Counted from the stretch's first letter, positions 35,716-44,464 are shown. The stretch: 64,000 bases of DNA from Gemmatimonadota bacterium (GCA_040388625.1 JAZKBK010000001.1:682001-746000); one strand, 5' to 3'. Numbers and translations: made by a program. Notes: a model not told the origin generated them from the sequence alone.

Positions 35716-36579
35716 TCAGGAGCGGGCAGTCTCCGCTACCTTGTCCAGCTCGGCCAGTCGAGCTTCGAGCTGGCGGATGAGATCAGTCTGCGCGCGCAGC
35801 GTCGCGTCCTGATGGTGCAGCTGCACGTGCGTCCGCTCCAGGCGATCCACGGCGTTCACCACCTGCCCTTCCACTGCAACCAGTCGTTGCTCGGCAGCGA
35901 TGGCGCGCCGCTCGGCGGCACCGACCGCGTCGCGCAACTTGTGTATGACGTCGCTCGTCCCCGCGCGCTGTGCTGCGCGGAGCCGCTCGACCTCGCGCTC
36001 CAGGCCAGCTACCGAACTTGCATGCTCGGCGCGCATCCGCGTCGTCACGTCGTGCAACGCGGACACTGCTTCGAAACGCGCGTCACGTTCGTAAAACCGG
36101 GCGTACGCCAGCTCGAACAACGTCGCCAGCGGCGCCGCACGCTCGAGGAGCTTGGACGAAGACCGGCGACTCGAATCGTACAGCGCCAGCGCGGCTGCAA
36201 GCGCGCCCTCGAAGACGACGCCCTTGAGCAGGAGTCTGAAGTCGCCCACCCCGGCATCGACGCCAAGCAGGCGTGCGTATTGCGACCCCTGGTCTCCGAC
36301 GTCCGCGAACCGCTGGCCCGCCAGCACCGCGTACTGCACCGTTGGCGGCAGATGATCGAGCGCGAGGAGTGCGTAGGGCGGAAGTGCACCGTCGGGCGCA
36401 CTGTCAGCCACCAGTTGTTCGTTGACCAGCGCGTTGCGCCGCGGATCGACCGTGAGCAGCACGAAGCCGGTGCGCCTGTCGCCACCGGAAAGCTCTTCGT
36501 GGACCAATCGGAGCGCTGCAGAGGCGTCCGGGGCCAGAGCAAGATCAGCCGCGAGCGCGGGAAGAGATTTCACGGACAT
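35716..36579 (-). CDS. Unknown protein: globular (possibly GAF-like) N-terminus plus coiled coil
   Basis: I do not recognise this 287-residue protein. Residues 1-165 look globular, with short strands and helices (FVLLTVDPRRNALVNEQLVAD, LLKGVVFEGALAAALALYD) in an order reminiscent of a degenerate GAF sensor domain. Residues about 170-285 are a long heptad-rich coiled coil (GLEREVERLRAAQRAG, RRAIAAEQRLVAVEGQVVNAVDRLE, LIRQLEARLAELDKV). There is no signal peptide or membrane segment. It is probably co-transcribed with trpD from a promoter with a perfect TTGACA. A structural or signalling adaptor role is possible but unproven. Confidence 0.7.
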   Translation of the reverse strand: MSVKSLPALAADLALAPDASAALRLVHEELSGGDRRTGFVLLTVDPRRNALVNEQLVADSAPDGALPPYALLALDHLPPTVQYAVLAGQRFADVGDQGSQYARLLGVDAGVGDFRLLLKGVVFEGALAAALALYDSSRRSSSKLLERAAPLATLFELAYARFYERDARFEAVSALHDVTTRMRAEHASSVAGLEREVERLRAAQRAGTSDVIHKLRDAVGAAERRAIAAEQRLVAVEGQVVNAVDRLERTHVQLHHQDATLRAQTDLIRQLEARLAELDKVAETARS

Positions 36580-36590
36580 CCGATGCTGCG

Positions 36591-36619
36591 AGTTTGCGTC
36601 CTAAATCGTGACTTGTCAA
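36591..36619 (-). promoter_or_regulatory. Candidate promoter for the coiled-coil gene and trpD
   Basis: On the minus strand a perfect TTGACA (36619-36614) is followed after 17 bases by CAAACT (36596-36591), a weak -10. The start codon at 36579 is only 11 bases beyond, so any leader would be very short. It is back-to-back with the truA promoter. Confidence 0.45.
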
Positions 36620-36665
36620 TGCTTTGCGTTGCATCGGCGCACAGATTTCCTGCGCGGCGAATTGC

Positions 36666-36693
36666 TTGACATCATCGGTCGACCGGATAACTT
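36666..36693 (+). promoter_or_regulatory. Candidate truA promoter, possibly leaderless
   Basis: A perfect TTGACA (36666-36671) is followed after 16 bases by TAACTT (36688-36693), which keeps the first, second and last consensus -10 bases. The truA ATG begins seven bases after this hexamer, so transcription would start at or next to the start codon. No ribosome-binding site can fit. This block leads about 17 kb of plus-strand genes. Confidence 0.5.
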
Positions 36694-36700
36694 CCGGCCC

Positions 36701-37480
36701 ATGCGGGAGCGGACCGTGCAACTCGTACTGCAGTATGACGGGTCACGGTTCGCCGGATGGCAGCGCCAGCCGGCAACGGCGACGGTTCAGGGTGCTGTCG
36801 AAGGCGTACTCGAACGACTGTTCGAACGCCGGGTAACGTTGATCGGAGCTGGACGGACAGACGCAGGGGTTCACGCGCGAGGACAGGCTGCGCACGTGCG
36901 AGTGCCGGAGACGTGGAACGCCTCCAAACTTCGCCGAGCGCTCAACTCGCTGCTCCCACACGACGTCTGGATCGCACAGGCGCACAACGTTACCGATCAA
37001 TTCCACGCCCGCTACAGCGCCATTTCGCGACGATATACGTATCAGCTGGGGACGGACGACGAGTCCGCCTCACCATTCAGGCGCAGGTACGAATGGCGCG
37101 TCCCATGGCAATTGCACGATGAATCGGCGCTGTCGACCGCAGCCGAATCACTCCTGGGCGAGCATCAGTTCTACGGCTTCGCGGTTCGCGGCACGGCCCC
37201 GGAAACCGATCAGCACCGCTGCACCGTGACCTACGCCGGGTGGGCGCGACGCGGTGGGCGGCTCGATTTCACCATCGAGGCGAACCGATTCTTGCACCAT
37301 ATGGTGCGCTTCCTGGTCGGCACGATGATAGACGTCGCGGCGGGACGCAGGAAACCCGAATCCTTCCTCGAGTTGCTTGCCGCACCGAACAACCTCGCCG
37401 TCTCCCCGCCGGCCCCGTCGCACGGTCTGTTTCTCGACCGGGTGACCTATCCGGCGCACTTCTATCTTGAGGGCGTATGA
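36701..37480 (+). CDS. truA: tRNA pseudouridine(38-40) synthase
   Basis: TruA makes pseudouridine at tRNA positions 38-40. The 259-residue protein has YDGSRFAGWQRQP, the catalytic Asp54 in GAGRTDAGVHARGQ, SRRYTYQL with the flipping Tyr, and RFLHHMVRFLVGTM. I start at Met 36701 because an upstream extension is not family-like and the promoter lies directly before this codon. It is the first gene of a long plus-strand run and overlaps the next gene by ATGA. Confidence 0.95.
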   Translation: MRERTVQLVLQYDGSRFAGWQRQPATATVQGAVEGVLERLFERRVTLIGAGRTDAGVHARGQAAHVRVPETWNASKLRRALNSLLPHDVWIAQAHNVTDQFHARYSAISRRYTYQLGTDDESASPFRRRYEWRVPWQLHDESALSTAAESLLGEHQFYGFAVRGTAPETDQHRCTVTYAGWARRGGRLDFTIEANRFLHHMVRFLVGTMIDVAAGRRKPESFLELLAAPNNLAVSPPAPSHGLFLDRVTYPAHFYLEGV

Positions 37481-38139
37481 AGATCTTCGTTCAGAGCGCA
37501 TCGGTCGCAGAGATCAGGGAGTTTGCTTCGGCAGGTCTGCTCGACGGCGTAGTTCTTTCGCCGGTGGACCTCGCGACCGAGGATCCATCGGCGACCCTGC
37601 TGGACAGACTCGCTGAAATCACCGTCGATTTCGGCGTTCCGGTTTGCGTGCCAGTCAGCGCGATAAGTGGCGCGGACATCTACCGGGAAGCGCGTGACAT
37701 CGCGCGAGTATCGGAGCATGCGATCGTGCAGATTCCGTTCGTCGAAGACGCCGTGTCGCCGATTCGAAAGCTGGTTGAAGACGGCGTGCGGATCTGCGCC
37801 ACGCAGGTGTATTCCGGCGCGCAGGCGTTCATCGCGGCCAAGCTCGGCGCATCGATGGTCGCAACCGACGTACGCGAGATCGACGCCCAGGGGCGTCCGA
37901 GTGCGGAGATGGTTGCGCAGATACGCGCGGTGATCGACAAGTGCAGACTCGAGTGCGACGTCGCAGTGACGGCGCCGCAGAGCTCCATCGCTTTCACGAG
38001 CTATCTGCTCGCCGGCGCCGACGTCGCATATGTCACGCCGGAGTTGTTCGGCTCGTTGCTTGTGCATTCGCTCACGGACCGCGGCGTCGACCGATACCTG
38101 AGCGCGCTCTCCAGACGTCACAAGCCGAGGAGCCTGTAG
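37477..38139 (+). CDS. Transaldolase/fructose-6-phosphate aldolase-fold protein lacking catalytic residues
   Basis: This 220-residue protein aligns without gaps at its N-terminal half to the small transaldolase/FSA family (MKIFVQSASVAEIREFASAGLLDGV; IPFVEDAVSPIRKLVEDGVRI; QVYSGAQAFIAAKLGASMVA; REIDAQGR). The key residues are changed: the Schiff-base lysine (FSA Lys85) is Gln85, Asp6 is Gln6, Asn28 is Ser28, and Tyr131 is Asp131. The frame is intact and translationally coupled to truA by ATGA, so it is not a decaying gene. Known transaldolase chemistry is impossible without the lysine. It may be a pseudoenzyme, a sugar-phosphate binding protein or a new activity. Fold assignment is firm; function unknown. 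Confidence 0.8.
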   Translation: MKIFVQSASVAEIREFASAGLLDGVVLSPVDLATEDPSATLLDRLAEITVDFGVPVCVPVSAISGADIYREARDIARVSEHAIVQIPFVEDAVSPIRKLVEDGVRICATQVYSGAQAFIAAKLGASMVATDVREIDAQGRPSAEMVAQIRAVIDKCRLECDVAVTAPQSSIAFTSYLLAGADVAYVTPELFGSLLVHSLTDRGVDRYLSALSRRHKPRSL

Positions 38140-38142
38140 GCA

Positions 38143-39534
38143 ATGAAGCGGATAGCTGTGGTCGCGATCATCGCAGCGGCGATCGCATGCAAGGGCGGAT
38201 CATCCAAGGCGCAACAGATTACCGTCGCGCAACCCTCTGCCAACGCGCAGGTCGATGCGTCCCGGCGCACGGCGATCACGGCTGCGGTCGCGCGCGTCGC
38301 ACCGAGCGTTGTGACTGTACAGACGGAAGCAGTGGAGCACGTTCCGGCGGACATCATGGAGCAGTTCTTCGGCGGAAACTCCGCCGAGCGCCCCGTAGCG
38401 GGTCTTGGCTCGGGCTTCATATTGCGCAAGGACGGCGTGATACTCACCAACGCGCACGTCGTCCGCGGAGCAACACGAATCTCGGTAGCGCTGCGCGACG
38501 GAACGACGTATGTCGCCAAGCTCGTCGGCGTGGATGACGTGAACGATCTCGCCGTGCTCAAGGTCGACGCCTCCAACCTTCCTGTCGCACCACTTGGCAA
38601 CTCATCGTCACTGATCGTCGGCGAGTGGGCGATCGCCATCGGCAACCCGTACGGTTTCGTGCTCGCCAATACGGAGCCAAGTGTTACTGTGGGAGTCGTC
38701 AGTGGCGTCGGGCGCAATCTCGTGGCTCCGCCACCAGACGCGGGAAATGGTGCGTACGTCGATATGATCCAGACGGACGCGGCGATCAATCCCGGCAATT
38801 CGGGCGGTCCGCTGGTGGACGCCGCGGGCGAGGTCATCGGCGTGAACAGCTCGATCTACTCTCCCAGTGGCGGCTCAGTCGGACTCGGCTTTGCCATTCC
38901 GATCAACCGCGCAGCACGCGTCGCAGACGACCTGCTCACGCACGGCTCGGTTCGCCGTCCATGGATCGGCGTCAAGCCGGCAGTAAGCGAGAGCCGCACG
39001 CTGGGCCAGCGCCCTCAACGTGGCGTCACGGTCGCAGCGGTGACCCCCGGATCACCTGCGGCATCGGCTGGAATCCGCAGCGGAGACGTGATAGTACGCG
39101 TCGACGCCCGACAGATACGGAACGCATACGACTGGGAAGCGGAGTTGCTGGAGCTGAGAGTCGGCGAGACGATTCCGATCACGTTGCAGCGAAGCGGGTC
39201 GGACAAGACCGTGAACGTGCGCATTGCGGATCTACCCGAGGTGAACGCGCCGCGAGTAACGGTGCTGCACGAGATCGAGCTGACGACGCTCACACCCGCG
39301 ATTCGCTCGGAGCGCAACATCAGAAGTCAGTCCGGCGCCTACGTACAGAACGTGAGCCCGCGCGTCTCGGCGCAGATCGGGCTCGCGCAGGGTGACGTGA
39401 TAGTTCAGGTGAACACAACGCGGATCACAAGCGCCGAAGATGCCGCGGCGGCGCTCAACAGCGGGAGAGGTGTGGTAGTGATGTATGTCGAACGGCAGGG
39501 CCAGTTCTACTCGACCGAGTTCGTGACGCAGTAG
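38143..39534 (+). CDS. DegP/HtrA-type lipoprotein serine protease
   Basis: This 463-residue trypsin-like protease is predicted to be a lipoprotein: MKRIAVVAIIAAAIAC ends with a lipobox Cys16. The catalytic triad is His105 (LTNAHVV), Asp135 (NDLAVLK) and Ser220 (GNSGGPLV). Two PDZ-like domains follow (about 265-350 and 375-460), the first with GVTVAAVTPGSPAASAGIRSGDVIV. It should act in envelope protein quality control. The gene starts four bases after the transaldolase-like gene. The order is protease then PDZ-PDZ, as in DegP/DegQ, but anchored by lipid. Confidence 0.92.
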   Translation: MKRIAVVAIIAAAIACKGGSSKAQQITVAQPSANAQVDASRRTAITAAVARVAPSVVTVQTEAVEHVPADIMEQFFGGNSAERPVAGLGSGFILRKDGVILTNAHVVRGATRISVALRDGTTYVAKLVGVDDVNDLAVLKVDASNLPVAPLGNSSSLIVGEWAIAIGNPYGFVLANTEPSVTVGVVSGVGRNLVAPPPDAGNGAYVDMIQTDAAINPGNSGGPLVDAAGEVIGVNSSIYSPSGGSVGLGFAIPINRAARVADDLLTHGSVRRPWIGVKPAVSESRTLGQRPQRGVTVAAVTPGSPAASAGIRSGDVIVRVDARQIRNAYDWEAELLELRVGETIPITLQRSGSDKTVNVRIADLPEVNAPRVTVLHEIELTTLTPAIRSERNIRSQSGAYVQNVSPRVSAQIGLAQGDVIVQVNTTRITSAEDAAAALNSGRGVVVMYVERQGQFYSTEFVTQ

Positions 39535-40962
39535 ATGCACGATACATATTCGTCACCGCTGTCCGCGCGATACGCGTCGCGCGCCATGCTGGAGCTGTGG
39601 TCGGCCCAGGAGCGCCATCTGCTCTGGCGTCAACTGTGGATCGCACTCGCGGAATCGGAGATGGAGCTTGGCATCGACATCCCCCAATCGGCGATCGCCG
39701 AGATGCGCGCCGCCGCTGCCAACATCGATTTCGACGCCGCGGCGAAGTACGAGCAACGCTTCAGACATGACGTGATGGCGCACGTGCACACCTTCGCCGA
39801 CGCGGCGCCGGGTGCGCGGCGCTTCATACATCTGGGTGCGACCAGCGCTTTCGTCACCGACAACGCGGACCTGATATTGATGCGGCGCGCACTGGCGATG
39901 CTTCGCAGCCGTGCAGTGGACGTCGTACGCGCACTGGCTGCGTTCGCAGAGAAGTGGAAGGACGAGCCGACTCTCGGTTACACCCACATTCAGCCGGCGC
40001 AGCTTACGACTGTCGGAAAGCGGGCGACTCTGTGGATCCAGGATCTCGTACTCGACATCCGAGACATGCAGTATCGGATCGACTCGCTACCGCTGCGCGG
40101 CGTCAAGGGAACTACCGGCACTCAGGCGTCGTTCCTGCGGCTCTTCAATGGCGACCACGCGAAAGTGCGCGAGCTGGACCGGCTCGTCACATCCAGAATG
40201 GGCTTCTCCTCCTCGATTCCCGTCAGCGGTCAGACGTACACGCGAAAGCTCGACGCCGCGGTGCTTGGCGCGGTGGCCGGCGTTGCAGCGAGTGCGGCGA
40301 AATTTGCCAGCGACATGCGCCTGCTGCAGTCGTTCGGTGAGGTGGAGGAACCGTTCGAGAAGGAGCAGATCGGATCGTCGGCGATGGCATACAAGCGAAA
40401 CCCGATGCGCTCCGAGCGGATCAATTCGCTCGCGCGGTTCGTGTTGTCGCTCGAGCCGAATGCAAACGAGACCCATTCGGTGCAGTACTTCGAGCGTACG
40501 CTCGACGACAGTGCCAACCGACGACTCGTGATCCCGGAAATGTTTCTTGCGACCGATGCGATAATGTTGATCATGCGAAACATCGCGTCCGGACTCGAGG
40601 TTCATCCCGCCCGCATTGCGCGCCGCGTCGCGGATGAACTGCCATTCATGGCGACCGAGGAGCTGATCGTGCGCGCCGTGGAGGCGGGTGGCGATCGCCA
40701 GGAAGCACACGAGGTGATCCGGAAACACAGCGTCGCCGCGGCGACTGCCGTGAAGGACGGCGCGAGTCGCAACGACATGCTGGACAGACTCGCTGCCGAT
40801 CCCGATTACGCCGTCCCCATCGACGATCTCCGGAGCGTGCTTGACGCACGTAACTTCGTCGGCCGCTCGAGCGAACAGGTTACCGAGTTCCTGCGCGAGG
40901 TCGTTGATCCACTGCTGAACGACTCGGCCGACACCCTTTCAACCGAGGCGCTCAGGGTATGA
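39535..40962 (+). CDS. purB: Adenylosuccinate lyase
   Basis: PurB cleaves SAICAR and adenylosuccinate in purine synthesis. The 475-residue protein has the fumarase-superfamily signature SSAMAYKRNPMRSERI, plus IHLGATSAFVTDNADL and GYTHIQPAQLTTVGKRATLW with the catalytic His. Its length and C-terminus resemble the eukaryote-like PurB branch. It begins on the base directly after the protease stop and overlaps purC by ATGA. Confidence 0.96.
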   Translation: MHDTYSSPLSARYASRAMLELWSAQERHLLWRQLWIALAESEMELGIDIPQSAIAEMRAAAANIDFDAAAKYEQRFRHDVMAHVHTFADAAPGARRFIHLGATSAFVTDNADLILMRRALAMLRSRAVDVVRALAAFAEKWKDEPTLGYTHIQPAQLTTVGKRATLWIQDLVLDIRDMQYRIDSLPLRGVKGTTGTQASFLRLFNGDHAKVRELDRLVTSRMGFSSSIPVSGQTYTRKLDAAVLGAVAGVAASAAKFASDMRLLQSFGEVEEPFEKEQIGSSAMAYKRNPMRSERINSLARFVLSLEPNANETHSVQYFERTLDDSANRRLVIPEMFLATDAIMLIMRNIASGLEVHPARIARRVADELPFMATEELIVRAVEAGGDRQEAHEVIRKHSVAAATAVKDGASRNDMLDRLAADPDYAVPIDDLRSVLDARNFVGRSSEQVTEFLREVVDPLLNDSADTLSTEALRV

Positions 40963-41879
40963 CGACGCCAATCAGCACAACGTCGCTTCCCTTTCCCGTC
41001 CTCAGGCATGGAAAGGTCCGCGACGTCTATGAGATCGATGCAGACCGCCTGCTGCTCGTCGCAACGGATCGCGTGAGCGCATTCGACGTCGTGCTGGACC
41101 AACCAGTGCCGCACAAGGGTGCAGTGCTGACCCAGCTCACGGCGTGGTGGCTCAGCCAGATCCGCAACGTCCCCCACCACATGATCACGGCCGACGCATC
41201 GGAGATAGTCTCGCTCGTGCCGGCGCTCCGCGCGCACCGCGACATGTTGCAGGGACGTGCGATGCTCTCGCGCCGCGCGAACGTATTTCCGGTCGAGTGC
41301 GTCGTCCGCGCATATCTGTCGGGCAGCGGATGGAAGGACTACCTCGCGACCGGAAGACTTGCGGGTGAAGCGTTACCCGCCGGAATGGTGGAGAGCCAGG
41401 CGTTGCCGGAGCCGCGCTTCACACCGGCGACCAAGGCCGAGTCGGGACACGACGAAAACATATCGCGCGCCGAAATGAGCAATCGGCTCGGCGCGGTCGC
41501 CGGCCGGCTCGAAGAACTCTCGCTGGAGCTTTTCCGCTTTGGATCCGGCGTGGCGGAACGGGCCGGCTTGATTCTCGCGGACACCAAGTTCGAGTTCGGA
41601 GAACGCGATGGGGAGGTTATATTGGTGGACGAAGTCATGACTCCCGACAGCTCGCGTTTCTGGGCGCGCGATTCCTATCGCGCCGGTACGACGCCGCCGA
41701 GCTTCGATAAACAGCCGCTGCGTGATTACCTGCAACGGCTGCGCAATGAAGGCAAATGGAACGGCGACGCGCCCGGTCCGAACATTCCGCCGGACGTGAT
41801 CACGGCAATGAGCAACCGGTATCTCGAGGCGTACAGACGCCTCACCGGATCATCGCTTTCGATCGGTAACGCAACTTGA
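40959..41879 (+). CDS. purC: Phosphoribosylaminoimidazole-succinocarboxamide synthase
   Basis: PurC joins aspartate to CAIR with ATP. The 306-residue protein contains HGKVRDVYEIDADRLLLVATDRVSAFDVVL, ECVVRAYLSGSGWKDY, LPEPRFTPATKAESGHDENIS and ILADTKFEFG, all family markers. It is the longer, yeast-like form. The stop overlaps the TTG start of psd (TTGA). Confidence 0.97.
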   Translation: MTTPISTTSLPFPVLRHGKVRDVYEIDADRLLLVATDRVSAFDVVLDQPVPHKGAVLTQLTAWWLSQIRNVPHHMITADASEIVSLVPALRAHRDMLQGRAMLSRRANVFPVECVVRAYLSGSGWKDYLATGRLAGEALPAGMVESQALPEPRFTPATKAESGHDENISRAEMSNRLGAVAGRLEELSLELFRFGSGVAERAGLILADTKFEFGERDGEVILVDEVMTPDSSRFWARDSYRAGTTPPSFDKQPLRDYLQRLRNEGKWNGDAPGPNIPPDVITAMSNRYLEAYRRLTGSSLSIGNAT

Positions 41880-42529
41880 GCTTCGCGCGCGAAGGTTGGC
41901 CATTCATCGGAATCGGTGTCGCCGCCGTGATCATTGCGTTCATTGCGGCGCTGCACTACCGGTCGTGGCCCGTATGGCTGCTCGCGATTCTCATTACAGT
42001 CGTCGCCCTCTGGTGCGCCTACTTCTTCCGCGATCCCGAGCGAACGGGTCCACGCGGCGCAGATCTGATCGTCGCGCCGGCTGACGGCAAGATATTGATG
42101 ATCACCAATGTCGACGAGCCGCTGTTCGTGCACGGCAAGGCGACCCGAATTTCGATCTTCATGAACATCTTCAACGTGCATGTGAACCGCTATCCGGTAG
42201 ATGGACGCGTGGATTTCGTGCATTACAACAAGGGCAAGTTTCTGAATGCGGCCGCCGAGAAGTCGAGTCTGGAGAACGAGCAGATGTCGGTCGGAGTTAC
42301 GACACCGGCGGGAACTCGGATTCTCACGCGTCAGATTGCCGGACTGATCGCGCGTCGCATAGTCACGTACAGCAAGGTCGGAGACGAGGCCCATCAGGGC
42401 GAACGATTCGGCATCATTCGATTCGGATCGCGCGTCGATGTCTTCATCCCCACCGACGCGACAGTCAACGCGAAGCTGGGTGACATGACGACAGCGGGTA
42501 CGACTGTTCTTGCGGAGCTCAAACGGTGA
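41876..42529 (+). CDS. psd: Phosphatidylserine decarboxylase
   Basis: Psd decarboxylates phosphatidylserine to phosphatidylethanolamine at the inner membrane. This is the short 217-residue form with two N-terminal hydrophobic segments (about 10-27 and 32-50). The pyruvoyl prosthetic group arises by self-cleavage at Gly184-Ser185 in RFGSRVDVFIP. FMNIFNVHVNRYPVDG is typical. It starts with TTG inside the purC stop and is followed by pssA, its substrate supplier, with a GTGA overlap. Placement inside the purine genes is notable. Confidence 0.95.
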   Translation: MSFAREGWPFIGIGVAAVIIAFIAALHYRSWPVWLLAILITVVALWCAYFFRDPERTGPRGADLIVAPADGKILMITNVDEPLFVHGKATRISIFMNIFNVHVNRYPVDGRVDFVHYNKGKFLNAAAEKSSLENEQMSVGVTTPAGTRILTRQIAGLIARRIVTYSKVGDEAHQGERFGIIRFGSRVDVFIPTDATVNAKLGDMTTAGTTVLAELKR

Positions 42530-43494
42530 GTGCGCGCGTCGCTGGGACCCATCATCATCGGCGTCGCCCAATGCGCCGCGCCGTGATTCTGCTGCCCAGC
42601 GGTCTCACGATCGCGAATCTCTTCTTCGGCATATTCGCGATCGTCGCAGCCGCACGTGGAGATCCGTCGCGCGCCGGTCTGTACGTCGTTCTCGCCGGCA
42701 TCTTCGACGTTTTCGACGGCCGCGTCGCTCGCGCGACCAACACCGGATCGCCACTCGGATCCGAGCTCGACTCGCTGGTCGACATCGTTTCGTTCGGTGT
42801 CGCGCCTGCGATGATCATGTACTTCGCGGTTCTCAATCGCGAGGGATGGGACTGGGTATTTTCGTTCGCCTTCATAGCGTGCGCCGCATTGCGCCTTGCA
42901 CGCTTCAACGTCGAGCAGGCTGGCCGCGCAAAACGCTACTTTCACGGCCTGCCGAGTCCGGCGGCTGGATTGACTCTGGCCACGTACTACTGGTTCAGCC
43001 AGACGTCGCTCTACAACGATACAAACATCGCGAACCTTCAGTGGCACGTGATGCTCAGGTTTGTGATGGCGGGCCTCGGCGCGCTCATGGTGAGCGACGC
43101 ATCGTATCCCGCCGTCCCAACCGTCGGCTTCAGGTCTCTGCGCGAGATACTCGGCACGATCGTCGTGCTGGGCACGATCATCGGCGTGTTCTTCGTACCC
43201 AAGCAATTCTTCTTCCCCGCGTGCCTGGCCTACGTGCTGTATGGTCTTGGAAGATCCGTGCTGCTCGGCTTGCTCGGACGTCCAACTTTCAGCAGCCACG
43301 ACGCGGATCTCGAGAACGACGAGGAAGACGAGACGGAGCTCGAGCCCCTCGAGCGCCCAGCGAATGCCGCACTCGCCTATTCGCCGTCGGAAACGACCAA
43401 CGTCACCAGACGCCGTCGTCGTCGCCGTCGTCCCAGGCGCGATCGGCCCGGGAATGACAATCCGGACGAAGCTCCCCCTTCACCCGAAACTTGA
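42526..43494 (+). CDS. pssA: CDP-diacylglycerol-serine O-phosphatidyltransferase
   Basis: PssA makes phosphatidylserine from CDP-diacylglycerol. The CDP-alcohol phosphatidyltransferase motif is complete: Asp64-Gly65, Ala68-Arg69, Gly78, Asp82 and Asp86. Several membrane helices span residues 18-245. The cytoplasmic C-terminal tail (about 255-322) is unusual, with an acidic cluster (NDEEDETELE) followed by eight consecutive arginines (295-302). The tail could bind acidic lipid headgroups or nucleic acid; this is inference. It starts with GTG overlapping psd and feeds it with phosphatidylserine. Confidence 0.94.
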   Translation: MSARVAGTHHHRRRPMRRAVILLPSGLTIANLFFGIFAIVAAARGDPSRAGLYVVLAGIFDVFDGRVARATNTGSPLGSELDSLVDIVSFGVAPAMIMYFAVLNREGWDWVFSFAFIACAALRLARFNVEQAGRAKRYFHGLPSPAAGLTLATYYWFSQTSLYNDTNIANLQWHVMLRFVMAGLGALMVSDASYPAVPTVGFRSLREILGTIVVLGTIIGVFFVPKQFFFPACLAYVLYGLGRSVLLGLLGRPTFSSHDADLENDEEDETELEPLERPANAALAYSPSETTNVTRRRRRRRRPRRDRPGNDNPDEAPPSPET

Positions 43495-43501
43495 GGTAGC
43501 T

Positions 43502-43774
43502 GTGCAGTTATACCGCGTTCCCGTTCAGATCATCCCGCGTCCCGGAATTCTCGATCCGCAAGGCGCAGCGGTTGCGGGCGCGCTCCGCAGCCTCGGTTTC
43601 AATACGATTGCCGATATACGAGTCGGACGCTTCATCACGGTCGACGTCAACGCGGCGAGCGCCGCCGATGCCACGAGCGCGGTTCGCAGCATGTGCGAGA
43701 AGTTGCTCGCGAATCCGGTGATCGAAGACTTCGTGCTGGAAGAGCCGACACTGCAACAGGGCGGTCAGTCGTGA
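43502..43774 (+). CDS. purS: Phosphoribosylformylglycinamidine synthase, PurS subunit
   Basis: PurS is the small bridging subunit of the three-part FGAM synthase. The 90-residue protein (RVPVQIIPRPGILDPQGAAVAGALRSLGF... VRSMCEKLLANPVIEDFVLE) shows the family pattern. I start at GTG 43502, with GAGG seven bases upstream; the open frame continues into pssA but is not protein-like there. It overlaps purQ by GTGA, and purL follows. Confidence 0.92.
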   Translation: MQLYRVPVQIIPRPGILDPQGAAVAGALRSLGFNTIADIRVGRFITVDVNAASAADATSAVRSMCEKLLANPVIEDFVLEEPTLQQGGQS

Positions 43775-44463
43775 AGTTCGGCGTCGTCACATTCCCCGGA
43801 TCGAACGGCGACTACGACGCGTGCCATGCAGCGGCGGACGCGATCGGTCAGGAATGCGTGTATCTCTGGCACAAGGACCACGACCTCAAAGGCTGCGACG
43901 TGATCGTCCTTCCGGGTGGCTTCAGCTACGGCGATTACCTGCGGCCCGGAGCAATCGCCCGCTTCAGTCCGATCATGAATGAAGTCGTCGCGCATGCGAA
44001 GCGCGGCGCACCGGTTCTCGCAATCTGCAACGGCTTTCAGGTCGCATGCGAGGCCGGGTTGCTTCCTGGAGCACTTCTGCGGAACGCATCGCTTCGGTTC
44101 GTCTCACGCCTCGTCACGATGCGCGTGGAGAACGACTCGAGCATGTTCACGCATGAATATTACAAGGGCCAGATACTGTCGGTGCCGGTGGCACATGGAG
44201 ATGGTCGCTACACGGCTGATCCCGACGTAGTTGCGAGATTGGAAGGCGAAGGGCGCGTCGCATTCCGGTATTCTTCCGCGGGCGGCGACATCGGTGATGA
44301 GGACAACATCAACGGCTCGGTGAACGGAATCGCGGGAATCATCAACGCAGCGGGCAATGTTCTCGGTATGATGCCCCACCCCGAGCGAGCGGTGGATCCG
44401 GTGATCGGTTCGACCGACGGCCTCGGCGTGTTTCACTCGCTGCTCGATGGAGTACCAGCCTGA
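43771..44463 (+). CDS. purQ: Phosphoribosylformylglycinamidine synthase, glutaminase subunit
   Basis: PurQ hydrolyses glutamine and passes ammonia to PurL. The 230-residue class I amidotransferase has [28 protein letters not shown], the nucleophilic Cys in AICNGFQ and the His/Glu pair in [10 protein letters not shown]. The GTG at 43771 overlaps the purS stop. It works as PurS-PurQ-PurL. Confidence 0.97.
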   Translation: MKFGVVTFPGSNGDYDACHAAADAIGQECVYLWHKDHDLKGCDVIVLPGGFSYGDYLRPGAIARFSPIMNEVVAHAKRGAPVLAICNGFQVACEAGLLPGALLRNASLRFVSRLVTMRVENDSSMFTHEYYKGQILSVPVAHGDGRYTADPDVVARLEGEGRVAFRYSSAGGDIGDEDNINGSVNGIAGIINAAGNVLGMMPHPERAVDPVIGSTDGLGVFHSLLDGVPA

Positions 44464-44464
44464 C

